Under the pieces are notes generated by a model. That model was not told the origin of the DNA. It searched no databases and saw nothing but the letters and a program-made list of their open reading frames with translations. This document shows, one piece after another, positions 1-13,700 of a DNA stretch of 64,000 bases. The stretch is from G965277745 sp965277745. Its GTDB lineage: Bacteria > Pseudomonadota > Gammaproteobacteria > Cardiobacteriales > Cardiobacteriaceae. Each line of letters opens with the position of its first letter. The first letter of the stretch is position 1. The DNA lies in NCBI GenBank assembly GCA_965277745.1, contig OZ255837.1, forward strand, positions 1,054,001-1,118,000, read 5' to 3'. The position numbers were made by a program, and so were the translations under genes.

Positions 1-409
1 TGATCGGCGCGCCGATACGGGTGACGAGCGCGTCGTAAAAAAACAGACCGTAGGCGGCGAGAAGGGCGCCGACGATAGCGAGTATCCAGTCACCTGACGG
101 AATCGTATGACGCGGGGAACCCTTTAACGCCGGATAGGAAAGGTAGGCGAGAAAGATAGCGAAAGCGAGATGGATGGAACGCGCGCGCGTATCGTCGACA
201 ACGACGTTGAGCGATTTCAAGCCGAGATCGTGGAAAACGCCCTGAAGCCAGAACGGCAGCGGTGAGGCATAGTAGATCTGAAAAAGTGACCAGAGAATCG
301 CCGTGACAACGATGACATATCTGCCGCTGCCGTGCGGCGAGCGTCCGCCGGTATCGTTTTCGGCGACCAGTTCCCGTAACGAGGCGTCGCTGCGCATCTC
401 TTCAGCCAT
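1..409 (-). CDS. TRAP transporter fused permease, N-terminal part (cut by window edge)
   Basis: This is the first ~136 residues of a membrane protein transcribed leftwards and leaving the window. The reading frame starts MAEEMRSDASLRELVAEND, with an AGGGAG ribosome site 6 bases before the ATG. Two hydrophobic segments follow, one at about residues 32-50 and one from about 82 onwards. An adjacent TAXI receptor gene 108 bases upstream strongly suggests the fused 4TM/12TM permease of a TAXI-type TRAP transporter, which imports organic anions using an ion gradient. The family call rests mostly on this neighbour, because only the weakly conserved N-terminus is visible. The two genes probably form one operon reading receptor then permease. 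Confidence 0.75.
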   Translation of the reverse strand, partial: MAEEMRSDASLRELVAENDTGGRSPHGSGRYVIVVTAILWSLFQIYYASPLPFWLQGVFHDLGLKSLNVVVDDTRARSIHLAFAIFLAYLSYPALKGSPRHTIPSGDWILAIVGALLAAYGLFFYDALVTRIGAPI

Positions 410-517
410 GCGTTCTCCCTTGTTGTTTTTGTTCCCGCGTTTTTCAGCACGCGTTTGCACACCCACGAGCATCCGCAAACTCCTGTCCGGGCGGCACCGC
501 CCGGACAAAACGCACCA

Positions 518-1483
518 TTATTTCAGCCAGCCTTTTTCCTTGTAGTATTTTACCGCGCCATCGGCGAGCGGTACGGATATTCCATCCTTGATCATGTGTT
601 GCGGTTTCAGTTTGGCGAATGCCGGGTGCAGTTTTTTGAATCGCTCGAAGTTGTCGAACACCGCCTTGGTCACTTCGTAGACCGACGCTTCAGGCACATC
701 GGAAGAAGTCACCAGCGTTGCGATGACGCCGACGCTGTGGACATCGTCCGGCGTGCCTTTGTACATACCGCCAGGAACCGTGGCCGACGCATAGTAGGGA
801 GATTCGGCGACGACTTTCTCGATCAGTTCGGGATCGACGCTGACCAGATGGGAATTGCACGAAGTGGCCGCTTCCTTGAACAAGCCGGCCGGATGACCGC
901 CGGTGAAGGCGATGGCGTCGAGGTTGTTGTCACACAGGTTGGAAGCCATTTCGGCCGGTTTCAATTCGCTCGCCACGGCGAAATCGTCTTTCGTCCAGCC
1001 CTTGGCCTCGAGCAGAACTTCGAACATCACCCGTGTTCCGGAGCCCGGGTTGCCGATGTTGACACGTTTGCCTTTCAGATCGCTGAAAGTCCGGATACCG
1101 GAATCGTCGCGCGCCGCGATGGTGAAAATTTCCGGATGAATACCGAAAACCACACGCAGTTTTTTGTTCGCTTTGCCCTCGAAGTGTCCTTTGCCATTGT
1201 AGAAATCATATTCCGTATCGGATTGTATCACCCCCATCTGCCGTTCGCCAGCGGCAAGCGCATTCAAGTTGTCGATCGAGCCGCCGGTCGACGGAGCGTT
1301 ACACTTGATACCGGTTTTGGCTGTATCGCGGTTGACCAGTTTGCACACGGACTGACCGACCGCGTAATAGACACCGGTCTGACCGCCGGTACCGATGGTG
1401 ACGAAGGATTTATTTTCCGCTATCGCGGCGACGGCGATCGCCGCGGAAAGCGAGAGCAGAGAAGTTCGAAATAGTTTACCCAT
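518..1483 (-). CDS. TAXI family TRAP transporter solute-binding receptor
   Basis: A 321-residue periplasmic receptor. Residues 1-22 are a signal peptide (basic start, then a run of L, A, V and I) and the mature part begins near ENKSFVTIGTGG. The GTGGxTGVYYxVG stretch, PSTGGSIDNL and NIGNPGSGTR are typical of the TAXI (TRAP-associated extracytoplasmic immunogenic) family, which captures small acids such as glutamate or C4-dicarboxylates for a fused TRAP permease. The start is supported by an AAAGGAGG site just upstream. The permease gene follows in the same direction. The exact ligand cannot be read from the sequence. Confidence 0.9.
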   Translation of the reverse strand: MGKLFRTSLLSLSAAIAVAAIAENKSFVTIGTGGQTGVYYAVGQSVCKLVNRDTAKTGIKCNAPSTGGSIDNLNALAAGERQMGVIQSDTEYDFYNGKGHFEGKANKKLRVVFGIHPEIFTIAARDDSGIRTFSDLKGKRVNIGNPGSGTRVMFEVLLEAKGWTKDDFAVASELKPAEMASNLCDNNLDAIAFTGGHPAGLFKEAATSCNSHLVSVDPELIEKVVAESPYYASATVPGGMYKGTPDDVHSVGVIATLVTSSDVPEASVYEVTKAVFDNFERFKKLHPAFAKLKPQHMIKDGISVPLADGAVKYYKEKGWLK

Positions 1484-1518
1484 AATCGTTTTCCTCCTTT
1501 GGAAAAGATAATGACTTG

Positions 1519-1571
1519 TTGACAGGCCTAATTTGCCTAGATACTTTTCTACCCGAAAAATCCGATATAAT
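1519..1571 (+). promoter_or_regulatory. Putative sigma-70 promoter region of gluQ
   Basis: TTGACA (1519-1524) is followed after 17 bases by a weak TACTTT, and a perfect TATAAT lies at 1566-1571, 23 bases before the gluQ start. Either could serve gluQ. Divergent from the TRAP receptor gene. Confidence 0.4.
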
Positions 1572-1594
1572 CAAGTTTTATTTTCTCTTTTCCG

Positions 1595-2570
1595 ATGAAC
1601 GTATCCGCCGAACCTCGCGAATCATCGCCTTACCGCGGTCGATTCGCTCCGACACCGAGCGGAACGCTGCATTTCGGCTCACTCGTCAGCGCCCTCGGCA
1701 GCTATCTCGACGCCAAGGCAAACCAGGGCGTGTGGCTGATTCGTCTCGAGGACGTGGACAGCGCGCGTAGCCGCGCCGGCCATGCCGATGCGATCCTGCA
1801 CAGCGCTGAAAGCGCACGGCTTGTTTTCCGATACACCCGTACACCGCCAGCGCCAATACCTCGGCGATTATGAACAGGCGCTGCAACGCTTACACGCCCG
1901 CCTTTATCCGTGTAACTGTAGCCGTAAAACCTGGCAGCGCGATGCCCGCATCGGTGCGCTGGGCGCGATCTATCCCGGCCATTGCCGTCATCGCCCCTTC
2001 CCAACGACCACTCCCTTGAGAGCCAAATACGCCGTTCGTCTACGCCTGCCTAATGAAGAGATCCGCTTTCACGATCGCCTGCGCGGCGCCTGCCGCTACC
2101 CACTGGCGAGCGAAATCGGCGATCCCATCGTACGCCGCAGGGATAGGGACATCGCCTACGCACTGGCCGTCGTGATCGACGATGCCCGGCAACGCATCAC
2201 CCACGTCGTCCGCGGCGCCGATTTGCTTGCCGCCACGCCGATCCAGATCGTTTTGCAACGATGGCTGAATTTCCCCACCCTCGATTATCTGCACCTGCCT
2301 TTGGTAATGACCGCAGAAAAGCGCAAACTGAGCAAACACAATCAGGCGCCGGCACTCGACGACGACGCGGCGTCCGCCAATCTCATCGCCGCTCTGACCT
2401 TCCTCGGCCAAGCCACCGACGGTTTGCGCGTAACGGACAGTCCGGCGCAGATTCTCGCCGCGGCGACAAGACGCTGGCAGGTGGCTGCTATTCCCCTTGA
2501 AAACGCGTCTCTCTCGCAGACGCCTCGGCAGGTGAATAGGCGGCCGTGCCGCTGCCGGGGATGCGAGTAA
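1595..2570 (+). pseudogene. gluQ: Glutamyl-Q tRNA(Asp) synthetase, interrupted by one frameshift
   Basis: GluQRS is a short relative of glutamyl-tRNA synthetase without an anticodon-binding domain; it attaches glutamate to queuosine in tRNA(Asp). The first reading frame (1595 to about 1800) carries the HIGH-like motif in APTPSGTLHFGSL and RLEDVD. The next frame (about 1800-2570) continues with ALKAHGLFSDTPVHRQRQY, a CNC zinc-type cluster, the HVVRGADLL motif and the KMSKS-like KLSKHN. The join falls between HADAILH and ALKAHGL, around 1797-1810, and needs one base removed. Everything else is intact, so this is either a recent frameshift or a sequencing error. The last ~30 residues look less conserved. 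Confidence 0.85.
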
Positions 2571-2627
2571 GCGCGTTGACGAGAGCGGGCATACTGGGGC
2601 TTGGCAATGATTTGCGAATCACGGGAT

Positions 2628-2655
2628 TTGTGCTTAAACTAAGCAGGCATATTAT
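2628..2655 (+). promoter_or_regulatory. Possible promoter upstream of acs
   Basis: TTGTGC (2628-2633), 16 bases, then TATTAT (2650-2655), 43 bases before the acs start. The match is moderate, and no upstream activator site could be identified. Confidence 0.3.
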
Positions 2656-2698
2656 ACCACCGTCATGGTGAGCAAAAAAATATCCAGCAGGAGAGGAC

Positions 2699-4636
<1,938 letters not shown>

Positions 4637-4651
4637 AAAACGCGGAAAGCG

Positions 4652-4665
4652 GCCTCGAAAGAGGC
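4652..4665. terminator. Small hairpin between acs and the adhesin gene
   Basis: GCCTC-GAAA-GAGGC stem-loop between two convergent stop codons, with a T-rich stretch 30 bases downstream on the plus strand. It could act as a shared terminator, but neither side shows a run of T directly after the stem. Confidence 0.3.
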
Positions 4666-4722
4666 ACTCCGTTTAAGGGATATTGAATTCCTTTTTTCTT
4701 TTGAAATCAATTAGGCCTGAGC

Positions 4723-7700
4723 TTAAAATCTATACCCGATGCCGAGCGCCGCACTCGCGTCCTCGCGATTGACATTGGCAGTGCCCTTGACGATCCATTT
4801 CCCGTTGGGACTGACCGTCGAGGCCCCGATCGACAGCGCCTGTTCACCACGATAGTTGGCGGTTGCCGCGGAAATCACCGACTCCCCCGCCAGATTCGCC
4901 TGCGGCAAGGCCGCGCTCGCGAGCGCCGAGGAGATACCGGCGCGGGCGCGGGTATCCAGATCGTCGATGCGCTTGGCCATGGTATTGAGGTTCTTGTCGA
5001 ATTTTTCTTGCAGATCTTCTCTTACGTGAAATAACTGAGCGCCAGTGACCACGTCGGTCGAATTTTCTTCCACCTTACCTTCGCCGATATTGCTCAATCG
5101 CTTGCCTTTGCCATCCCAGGAATCACCGCTCGTTGCCAGTGATAAGTGTTCTTCTCTGGGTTTGGGAGATCCTAAACTTTTCTGAGGAGGATCAGTTTTA
5201 CTCTTTTCAGAATAGGATTTAGCTACTTTAGGTATTATTGAGTCATCATAAAAATTTTCTTCGATATTTTTCAGTCGTTCATTTACGTTGAACAACTGTC
5301 CGGTGGTGGCGGCATTGTCGCCGTTCTCTTTCAGTTCGCCTGTTCCAACCTGGGTGATTGCCTTGTCGCCGGCGTCGATGCCGCTCGCGGTGAGACTGGG
5401 GCCGCCGTTGATGAACAGTCCGTTGCTGTTCAAGGTGACCAAGGGCGAAAGGGTGTCGGCATTGGAAGAGGCGGCACCGAAGAACTTCAGGCCCTCGGTG
5501 TCGAGGATGACTTCCTCCTTGCCCATTCTCAGGCCCTTTTTGTCGATGCTCGTATCGCCGAAGGTGGCGCTGTCGAGATTCAGATCGGGGTTCAGAGAGA
5601 AACTGACTAAATCAGGATCCGTTTTTTCGTCAATTCTGATATTGTCGTCGCTTGCTAATTGAGGCGTGTTGAATATTTTTTTCTGTGTGGTTTCTTTTAA
5701 TTTTTCCGCCATTTTTATTTGCAAGTCCTCCAAGTTTTTTTGCACGGTGAACACTTGCCCGGCGGTGGCCACTTCCTTGCTCCCCTCTTCGAGGGCGCCC
5801 TCGGCGACATTGGTGATCGCTTTGCCGCCGGCGTCGATGCCGCCCTTGGTAAGACTGGGGCCGCCGTTGATTAACAGTCCGTTTCTGTCCAAGGTGACCA
5901 AGGGCGAAGGGGTGTCGGCATTGGAAGAGGCGGTATCGAAGAACTTCAAGCCCTCGGTGTAGAGGGTGACCTGATCGCCCAGATTGAGACCTTTTTTGTC
6001 GATGCGCGTATCGCCGAAGGTGGCGCTGTCGAGGTTCAGATCGCGCTTGAGAGTGAACGCGACGCTACTATTGCCTTTTCCATCCTTACTTGTCAGGACA
6101 TCGAGGTTGTCGTCGCCGGCGAAGGTCAGCGTGCTGTTTGCGCCGATTTTTGCGGTGAAATCTTTGCCATTTTTGTCCTTACCGGCGAGTGTCCAGGCGC
6201 TTTCCTTCACTTTTGTTTTAAAGTCCTCCACTTCCTTTTTGGTCGCTAACAAGTCAGTTTTGTCAGCTTTCTTGTCGAGGTTCTTGTCCAAGGTATACAG
6301 TTGCCCGGTGGTGGCGGCGTTGTCGCCGTTCTCTTTCAGTTCGCCTGTTCCGACCTGCTTGATTGCTTTGCCGCCGGCGTCGATGCCGCCCTTGGTAAGA
6401 CTGGGGCCGCCGTTGATTAATAGTCCGTTTTTGTCCAAGGTGACCAAGGGCGAAGGGGTGCCGACATTGGAAGAGGCAGCATCGAAGAACTTCAGGCCCT
6501 CGGTGTCGAGGGTGACCTGATCGCCCAGATTGAGACCTTTTTTGTCGATGACCGTGTTGCCGAAGGTGGCGCTGTCGAGGTTCAGATCGCGCTTGAGAGT
6601 GAACGCGACGCTACTATTGCCTTTTCCATCCTTACTTGTCAGGACATCGAGGTTGTCGTCGCCGGCGAAGGTCAGCGTGCTGTTTGCGCCGATTTTTGCG
6701 GTGAAATCTTTGCCATTTTTGTCCTTACCGGCGAGTGTCCAGGCGCTTTCGTTCACTTTTGTTTTAAAGTCCTCCACTTCCTTTTTGGTCGCTAACAAGT
6801 CAGTTTTGTCAGCTTTCTTGTCGAGGTTCTTGTCCAAGGTATACAGTTGCCCGGTGGTGGCGGCGTTGTCGCCGTTCTCTTTCAGTTCGCCTGTTCCAAC
6901 CTGGGTGATTGCTTTGCCGCCGGCGTCGATGCCGCCCTTGGTAAGACTGGGGCCGCCGTTGATTAATAGTCCGTTTCTGTCCAAGGTGACCAAGGGCGAA
7001 GGGGTGTCGGCATTGGAAGAGGCGGTATCGAAGAACTTCAAGCCCTCGGTGTAGAGGGTGACCTGATCGCCCAGATTGAGACCTTTTTTGTCGATGCGCG
7101 TATCGCCGAAGGTGGCGCTGTCGAGGTTCAGATCGCGCTTGAGAGTGAACGCGACGCTACTATTGCCTTTTCCATCCTTACTTGTCAGGACATCGAGGTT
7201 GTCGTCGCCGGCGAAGGTCAGCGTGCTGTTTGCGCCGATTTTTGCGGTGAAATCTTTGCCATTTTTGTCCTTACCGGCGAGTGTCCAGGCGCTTTCGTTC
7301 ACTTTTGTTTTAAAGTCCTCCACTTCCTTTTTGGTCGCTAACAAGTCAGTTTTGTCAGCTTTCTTGTCGAGGTTCTTGTCCAAGGTATACAGTTGCCCGG
7401 TGGTGGCGGCGTTGTCGCCGTTCTCTTTCAGTTCGCCTGTTCCGACCTGCTTGATTGCTTTGCCGCCGGCGTCGATGCCGCCCTTGGTAAGACTGGGGCC
7501 GCCGTTGATTAATAGTCCGTTTTTGTCCAAGGTGACCAAGGGCGAAGGGGTGCCGACATTGGAAGAGGCAGCATCGAAGAACTTCAGGCCCTCGGTGTCG
7601 AGGGTGACCTGATCGCCCAGATTGAGACCTTTTTTGTCGATGACCGTATTGCCGAAGGTGGCGCTGTCGAGGTTCAGATCGCGCTTGAGAGCGAATGCGA

Positions 7701-10700
7701 CCGTGCCGCCGTCTTTTTCCTCACCGGTGACCACTTCGAGGTTTTTGTCGCCGGCGAAGGTCAGCGTGCTGTTTGCGCCGATTTTTGCGGTGAAATCTTT
7801 GCCATTTTTGTCCTTACCGGCGAGTGTCCAGGCGCTTTCCTTCACTTTTGTTTTAAAGTCCTCCACTTCCTTTTTGGTCGCTAACAAGTCAGTTTTGTCA
7901 GCTTTCTTGTCGAGGTTCTTGTCCAAGGTATACAGTTGCCCGGTGGTGGCGGCGTTGTCGCCGTTCTCTTTCAGTTCGCCTGTTCCGACCTGCTTGATTG
8001 CTTTGCCGCCGGCGTCGATGCCGCCCTTGGTAAGACTGGGGCCGCCGTTGATTAATAGTCCGTTTTTGTCCAAGGTGACCAAGGGCGAAGGGGTGCCGAC
8101 ATTGGAAGAGGCAGCATCGAAGAACTTCAGGCCCTCGGTGTCGAGGGTGACCTGATCGCCCAGATTGAGACCTTTTTTGTCGATGACCGTGTTGCCGAAG
8201 GTGGCGCTGTCGAGGTTCAGATCGCGCTTGAGAGCGAATGCGACCGTGCCGCCGTCTTTTTCCTCACCGGTGACCACTTCGAGGTTTTTGTCGCCGGCGA
8301 AGGTCAGCGTGCTGTTTGCGCCGATTTTTGCGGTGAACGGTTTGTCGTCCGCATCTGTGCCGGCGAGTGTCCAGGCGCTTTCGTTCACTTTTGTTTTAAA
8401 GTCCTCCACTTCCTTTTTGGTCGCTAACAAGTCAGTTTTGTCAGCTTTCTTGTCGAGGTTCTTGTCCAAGGTATACAGTTGCCCGCTGGTGGCCGCTTCC
8501 TTGCTCCCCTCTTCGAGGGCGCCCTCGGCGACATTGGTGATCGCTTTGCCGCCGGCGTCGATGCCGCCCTTGGTAAGACTGGGGCCGCCGTTGATTAATA
8601 GTCCGTTTCTGTCCAAGGTGACCAAGGGCGAAGGGGTGTCGGCATTGGAAGAGGCGGTATCGAAGAACTTCAAGCCCTCGGTGTAGAGGGTGACCTGATC
8701 GCCCAGATTGAGACCTTTTTTGTCGATGCGCGTATCGCCGAAGGTGGCGCTGTCGAGGTTCAGATCGCGCTTGAGAGTGAACGCGACGCTACTATTGCCT
8801 TTTCCATCCTTACTTGTCAGGACATCGAGGTTGTCGTCGCCGGCGAAGGTCAGCGTGCTGTTTGCGCCGATTTTTGCGGTGAAATCTTTGCCATTTTTGT
8901 CCTTACCGGCGAGTGTCCAGGCGCTTTCGTTCACTTTTGTTTTAAAGTCCTCCACTTCCTTTTTGGTCGCTAACAAGTCAGTTTTGTCAGCTTTCTTGTC
9001 GAGGTTCTTGTCCAAGGTATACAGTTGCCCGGTGGTGGCGGCGTTGTCGCCGTTCTCTTTCAGTTCGCCTGTTCCAACCTGGGTGATTGCTTTGCCGCCG
9101 GCGTCGATGCCGCCCTTGGTAAGACTGGGGCCGCCGTTGATTAATAGTCCGTTTTTGTCCAAGGTGACCAAGGGCGAAGGGGTGCCGACATTGGAAGAGG
9201 CAGCATCGAAGAACTTCAGGCCCTCGGTGTCGAGGGTGACCTGATCGCCCAGATTGAGACCTTTTTTGTCGATGACCGTATTGCCGAAGGTGGCGCTGTC
9301 GAGGTTCAGATCGCGCTTGAGAGCGAATGCGACCGTGCCGCCGTCTTTTTCCTCACCGGTGACCACTTCGAGGTTTTTGTCGCCGGCGAAGGTCAGCGTG
9401 CTGTTTGCGCCGATTTTTGCGGTGAAATCTTTGCCATTTTTGTCCTTACCGGCGAGTGTCCAGGCGCTTTCCTTCACTTTTGTTTTAAAGTCCTCCACTT
9501 CCTTTTTGGTCGCTAACAAGTCAGTTTTGTCAGCTTTCTTGTCGAGGTTCTTGTCCAAGGCATACACTTGCCCGGTGGTGGCGGCATTGTCGCCGTTCTC
9601 TTTCAGTTCGCCTGTTCCGACCTGCTTGATTGCTTTGCCGCCGGCGTCGATGCCGCCCTTGGTAAGACTGGGGCCGCCGTTGATTAATAGTCCGTTTTTG
9701 TCCAAGGTGACCAAGGGCGAAGGGGTGCCGACATTGGAAGAGGCAGCATCGAAGAACTTCAGGCCCTCGGTGTCGAGGGTGACCTGATCGCCCAGATTGA
9801 GACCTTTTTTGTCGATGACCGTGTTGCCGAAGGTGGCGCTGTCGAGGTTCAGATCGCGCTTGAGAGCGAATGCGACCGTGCCGCCGTCTTTTTCCTCACC
9901 GGTGACCACTTCGAGGTTTTTGTCGCCGGCGAAGGTCAGCGTGCTGTTTGCGCCGATTTTTGCGGTGAACGGTTTGTCGTCCGCATCTGTGCCGGCGAGT
10001 GTCCAGGCGCTTTCGTTCACTTTTGTTTTAAAGTCCTCCACTTCCTTTTTGGTCGCTAACAAGTCAGTTTTGTCAGCTTTCTTGTCGAGGTTCTTGTCCA
10101 AGGTATACAGTTGCCCGCTGGTGGCCGCTTCCTTGCTCCCCTCTTCGAGGGCGCCCTCGGCGACATTGGTGATCGCTTTGCCGCCGGCGTCGATGCCGCT
10201 CGCGGTGAGACTGGGGCCGCCGTTGATGAACAGTCCGTTGCTGTTCAAGGTGACCAAGGGCGAAAGGGTGTCGGCATTGGAAGAGGCGGCACCGAAGAAC
10301 TTCAGGCCCTCGGTGTCGAGGATGACTTCCTCCTTGCCCATTCTCAGGCCCTTTTTGTCGATGCTCGTATCGCCGAAGGTGGCGCTGTCGAGATTCAGAT
10401 CGGGGTTCAGAGAGAAACTGACTAAATCAGGATCCGTTTTTTCGTCAATTCTGATATTGTCGTCGCTTGCTAATTGAGGCGTGTTGAATATTTCTTTCTG
10501 TGTGGTTTCTTTTAATTTTTCCGCCATTTTTATTTGCAAGTCCTCCAAGTTTTTTTGCACGGTGAACACTTGCCCGGCGGTGGCCACTTCCTTGCTCCCC
10601 TCTTCGAGGGCGCCCTCGGCGACATTGGTGATCGCTTTGCCGCCGGCGTCGATGCCGCCCTTGGTAAGACTGGGGCCGCCGTTGATTAATAGTCCGTTTC

Positions 10701-13700
10701 TGTCCAAGGTGACCAAGGGCGAAGGGGTGTCGGCATTGGAAGAGGCGGTATCGAAGAACTTCAAGCCCTCGGTGTAGAGGGTGACCTGATCGCCCAGATT
10801 GAGACCTTTTTTGTCGATGCGCGTATCGCCGAAGGTGGCGCTGTCGAGGTTCAGATCGCGCTTGAGAGTGAACGCGACGCTACTATTGCCTTTTCCATCC
10901 TTACTTGTCAGGACATCGAGGTTGTCGTCGCCGGCGAAGGTCAGCGTGCTGTTTGCGCCGATTTTTGCGGTGAAATCTTTGCCATTTTTGTCCTTACCGG
11001 CGAGTGTCCAGGCGCTTTCGTTCACTTTTGTTTTAAAGTCCTCCACTTCCTTTTTGGTCGCTAACAAGTCAGTTTTGTCAGCTTTCTTGTCGAGGTTCTT
11101 GTCCAAGGTATACAGTTGCCCGGTGGTGGCGGCGTTGTCGCCGTTCTCTTTCAGTTCGCCTGTTCCGACCTGCTTGATTGCTTTGCCGCCGGCGTCGATG
11201 CCGCCCTTGGTAAGACTGGGGCCGCCGTTGATTAATAGTCCGTTTTTGTCCAAGGTGACCAAGGGCGAAGGGGTGCCGACATTGGAAGAGGCAGCATCGA
11301 AGAACTTCAGGCCCTCGGTGTCGAGGGTGACCTGATCGCCCAGATTGAGACCTTTTTTGTCGATGACCGTATTGCCGAAGGTGGCGCTGTCGAGGTTCAG
11401 ATCGCGCTTGAGAGCGAATGCGACCGTGCCGCCGTCTTTTTCCTCACCGGTGACCACTTCGAGGTTTTTGTCGCCGGCGAAGGTCAGCGTGCTGTTTGCG
11501 CCGATTTTTGCGGTGAAATCTTTGCCATTTTTGTCCTTACCGGCGAGTGTCCAGGCGCTTTCCTTCACTTTTGTTTTAAAGTCCTCCACTTCCTTTTTGG
11601 TCGCTAACAAGTCAGTTTTGTCAGCTTTCTTGTCGAGGTTCTTGTCCAAGGTATACAGTTGCCCGCTGGTGGCCGCTTCCTTGCTCCCCTCTTCGAGGGC
11701 GCCCTCGGCGACATTGGTGATCGCTTTGCCGCCGGCGTCGATGCCGCCCTTGGTAAGACTGGGGCCGCCGTTGATTAATAGTCCGTTTCTGTCCAAGGTG
11801 ACCAAGGGCGAAGGGGTGTCGGCATTGGAAGAGGCGGTATCGAAGAACTTCAAGCCCTCGGTGTAGAGGGTGACCTGATCGCCCAGATTGAGACCTTTTT
11901 TGTCGATGCGCGTATCGCCGAAGGTGGCGCTGTCGAGGTTCAGATCGCGCTTGAGAGTGAACGCGACGCTACTATTGCCTTTTCCATCCTTACTTGTCAG
12001 GACATCGAGGTTGTCGTCGCCGGCGAAGGTCAGCGTGCTGTTTGCGCCGATTTTTGCGGTGAAATCTTTGCCATTTTTGTCCTTACCGGCGAGTGTCCAG
12101 GCGCTTTCGTTCACTTTTGTTTTAAAGTCCTCCACTTCCTTTTTGGTCGCTAAAGTGTCCAATGCGGTTTTGTCAGCTTTCTTGTCGAGGTTCTTGTCCA
12201 AGGTATACAGTTGCCCGGTGGTGGCGGCGTTGTCGCCGTTCTCTTTCAGTTCGCCTGTTCCGACCTGCTTGATTGCTTTGCCGCCGGCGTCGATGCCGCC
12301 CTTGGTAAGACTGGGGCCGCCGTTGATTAATAGTCCGTTTTTGTCGATGACCGTGTCGCCGAAGGTGGCGCTTTCGTTCACTTTTGTTTTCAATTCTTGC
12401 AAGTCCTTTGCAAGGCCATCAAAGTCGCTTATTTCAGCTTTTTTATTGTCAAGTTCATGAACCCGGTCATACAGTTGCCCGGCGGTGGCCACTTCCTTGC
12501 TCCCCTTTTTGAAGGCGCCCTTGGCGACATTGGTGATCGCTTTGCCGCCGGCGTCGATGCCGCCCTTGGTAAGACTGGGGCCGCCGTTGATTAACAGTCC
12601 GTTTCTGTCCAAGGTGACCAAGGGCGAAGGGGTGTCGGCATTGGAAGAGGCGGTATCGAAGAACTTCAAGCCCTCGGTGTAGAGGGTGACCTGATCGCCC
12701 AGATTGAGACCTTTTTTGTCGATGCGCGTATCGCCGAAGGTGGCGCTGTCGAGGTTCAGATCGCGCTTGAGAGTGAACGCGACCGTGCCGCCGTCTTTTT
12801 TCTCACCGGTGACCACTTCGAGGTTGTCGTCGCCGGTGAAGGTCAGCGTGCTGTTTGCGCCGATTTTTGCGGTGAAATCTTTGCCATTTTTGTCCTTACC
12901 GGCGAGTGTCCAGGCGCTTTCGTTCACTTTTGTTTTAAAGTCCTCCATTTCCTCTTTGGTCGCTAAAGTGTCCAATGCGGTTTTGTCAGCTTTCTTCTTG
13001 TCGAGGTTCTTGTCCAAGGTATACAGTTGCCCGGTGGTGGCGGCGTTGTCGCCGTTCTCTTTCAGTTCGCCTGTTCCGACCTGCTTGATTGCTTTGCCGC
13101 CGGCGTCGATGCCGCCCTTGGTAAGACTGGGGCCGCCGTTGATTAATAGTCCGTTTTTGTCCAAGGTGACCAAGGGCGAAGGGGTGCCGACATTGGAAGA
13201 GGCAGCATCGAAGAACTTCAGGCCCTCGGTGTCGAGGGTGACCTGATCGCCCAGATTGAGACCTTTTTTGTCGATGACCGTGTTGCCGAAGGTGGCGCTG
13301 TCGAGGTTCAGATCGCGCTTGAGAGCGAATGCGACCGTGCCGCCGTCTTTTTCCTCACCGGTGACCACTTCGAGGTTTTTGTCGCCGGCGAAGGTCAGCG
13401 TGCTGTTTGCGCCGATTTTTGCGGTGAACGGTTTGTCGTCCGCATCTGTGCCGGCGAGTGTCCAGGCGCTTTCGTTCACTTTTGTTTTAAAGTCCTCCAC
13501 TTCCTTTTTGGTCGCTAACAAGTCAGTTTTGTCAGCTTTCTTGTCGAGGTTCTTGTCCAAGGTATACAGTTGCCCGCTGGTGGCCGCTTCCTTGCTCCCC
13601 TCTTCGAGGGCGCCCTCGGCGACATTGGTGATCGCTTTGCCGCCGGCGTCGATGCCGCCCTTGGTAAGACTGGGGCCGCCGTTGATTAATAGTCCGTTTC

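Noticed and set aside
455..1474. Long plus-strand open frame opposite the TAXI receptor gene.
   Set aside because: Antisense shadow; the minus strand encodes a clear TAXI receptor with signal peptide and ribosome site.
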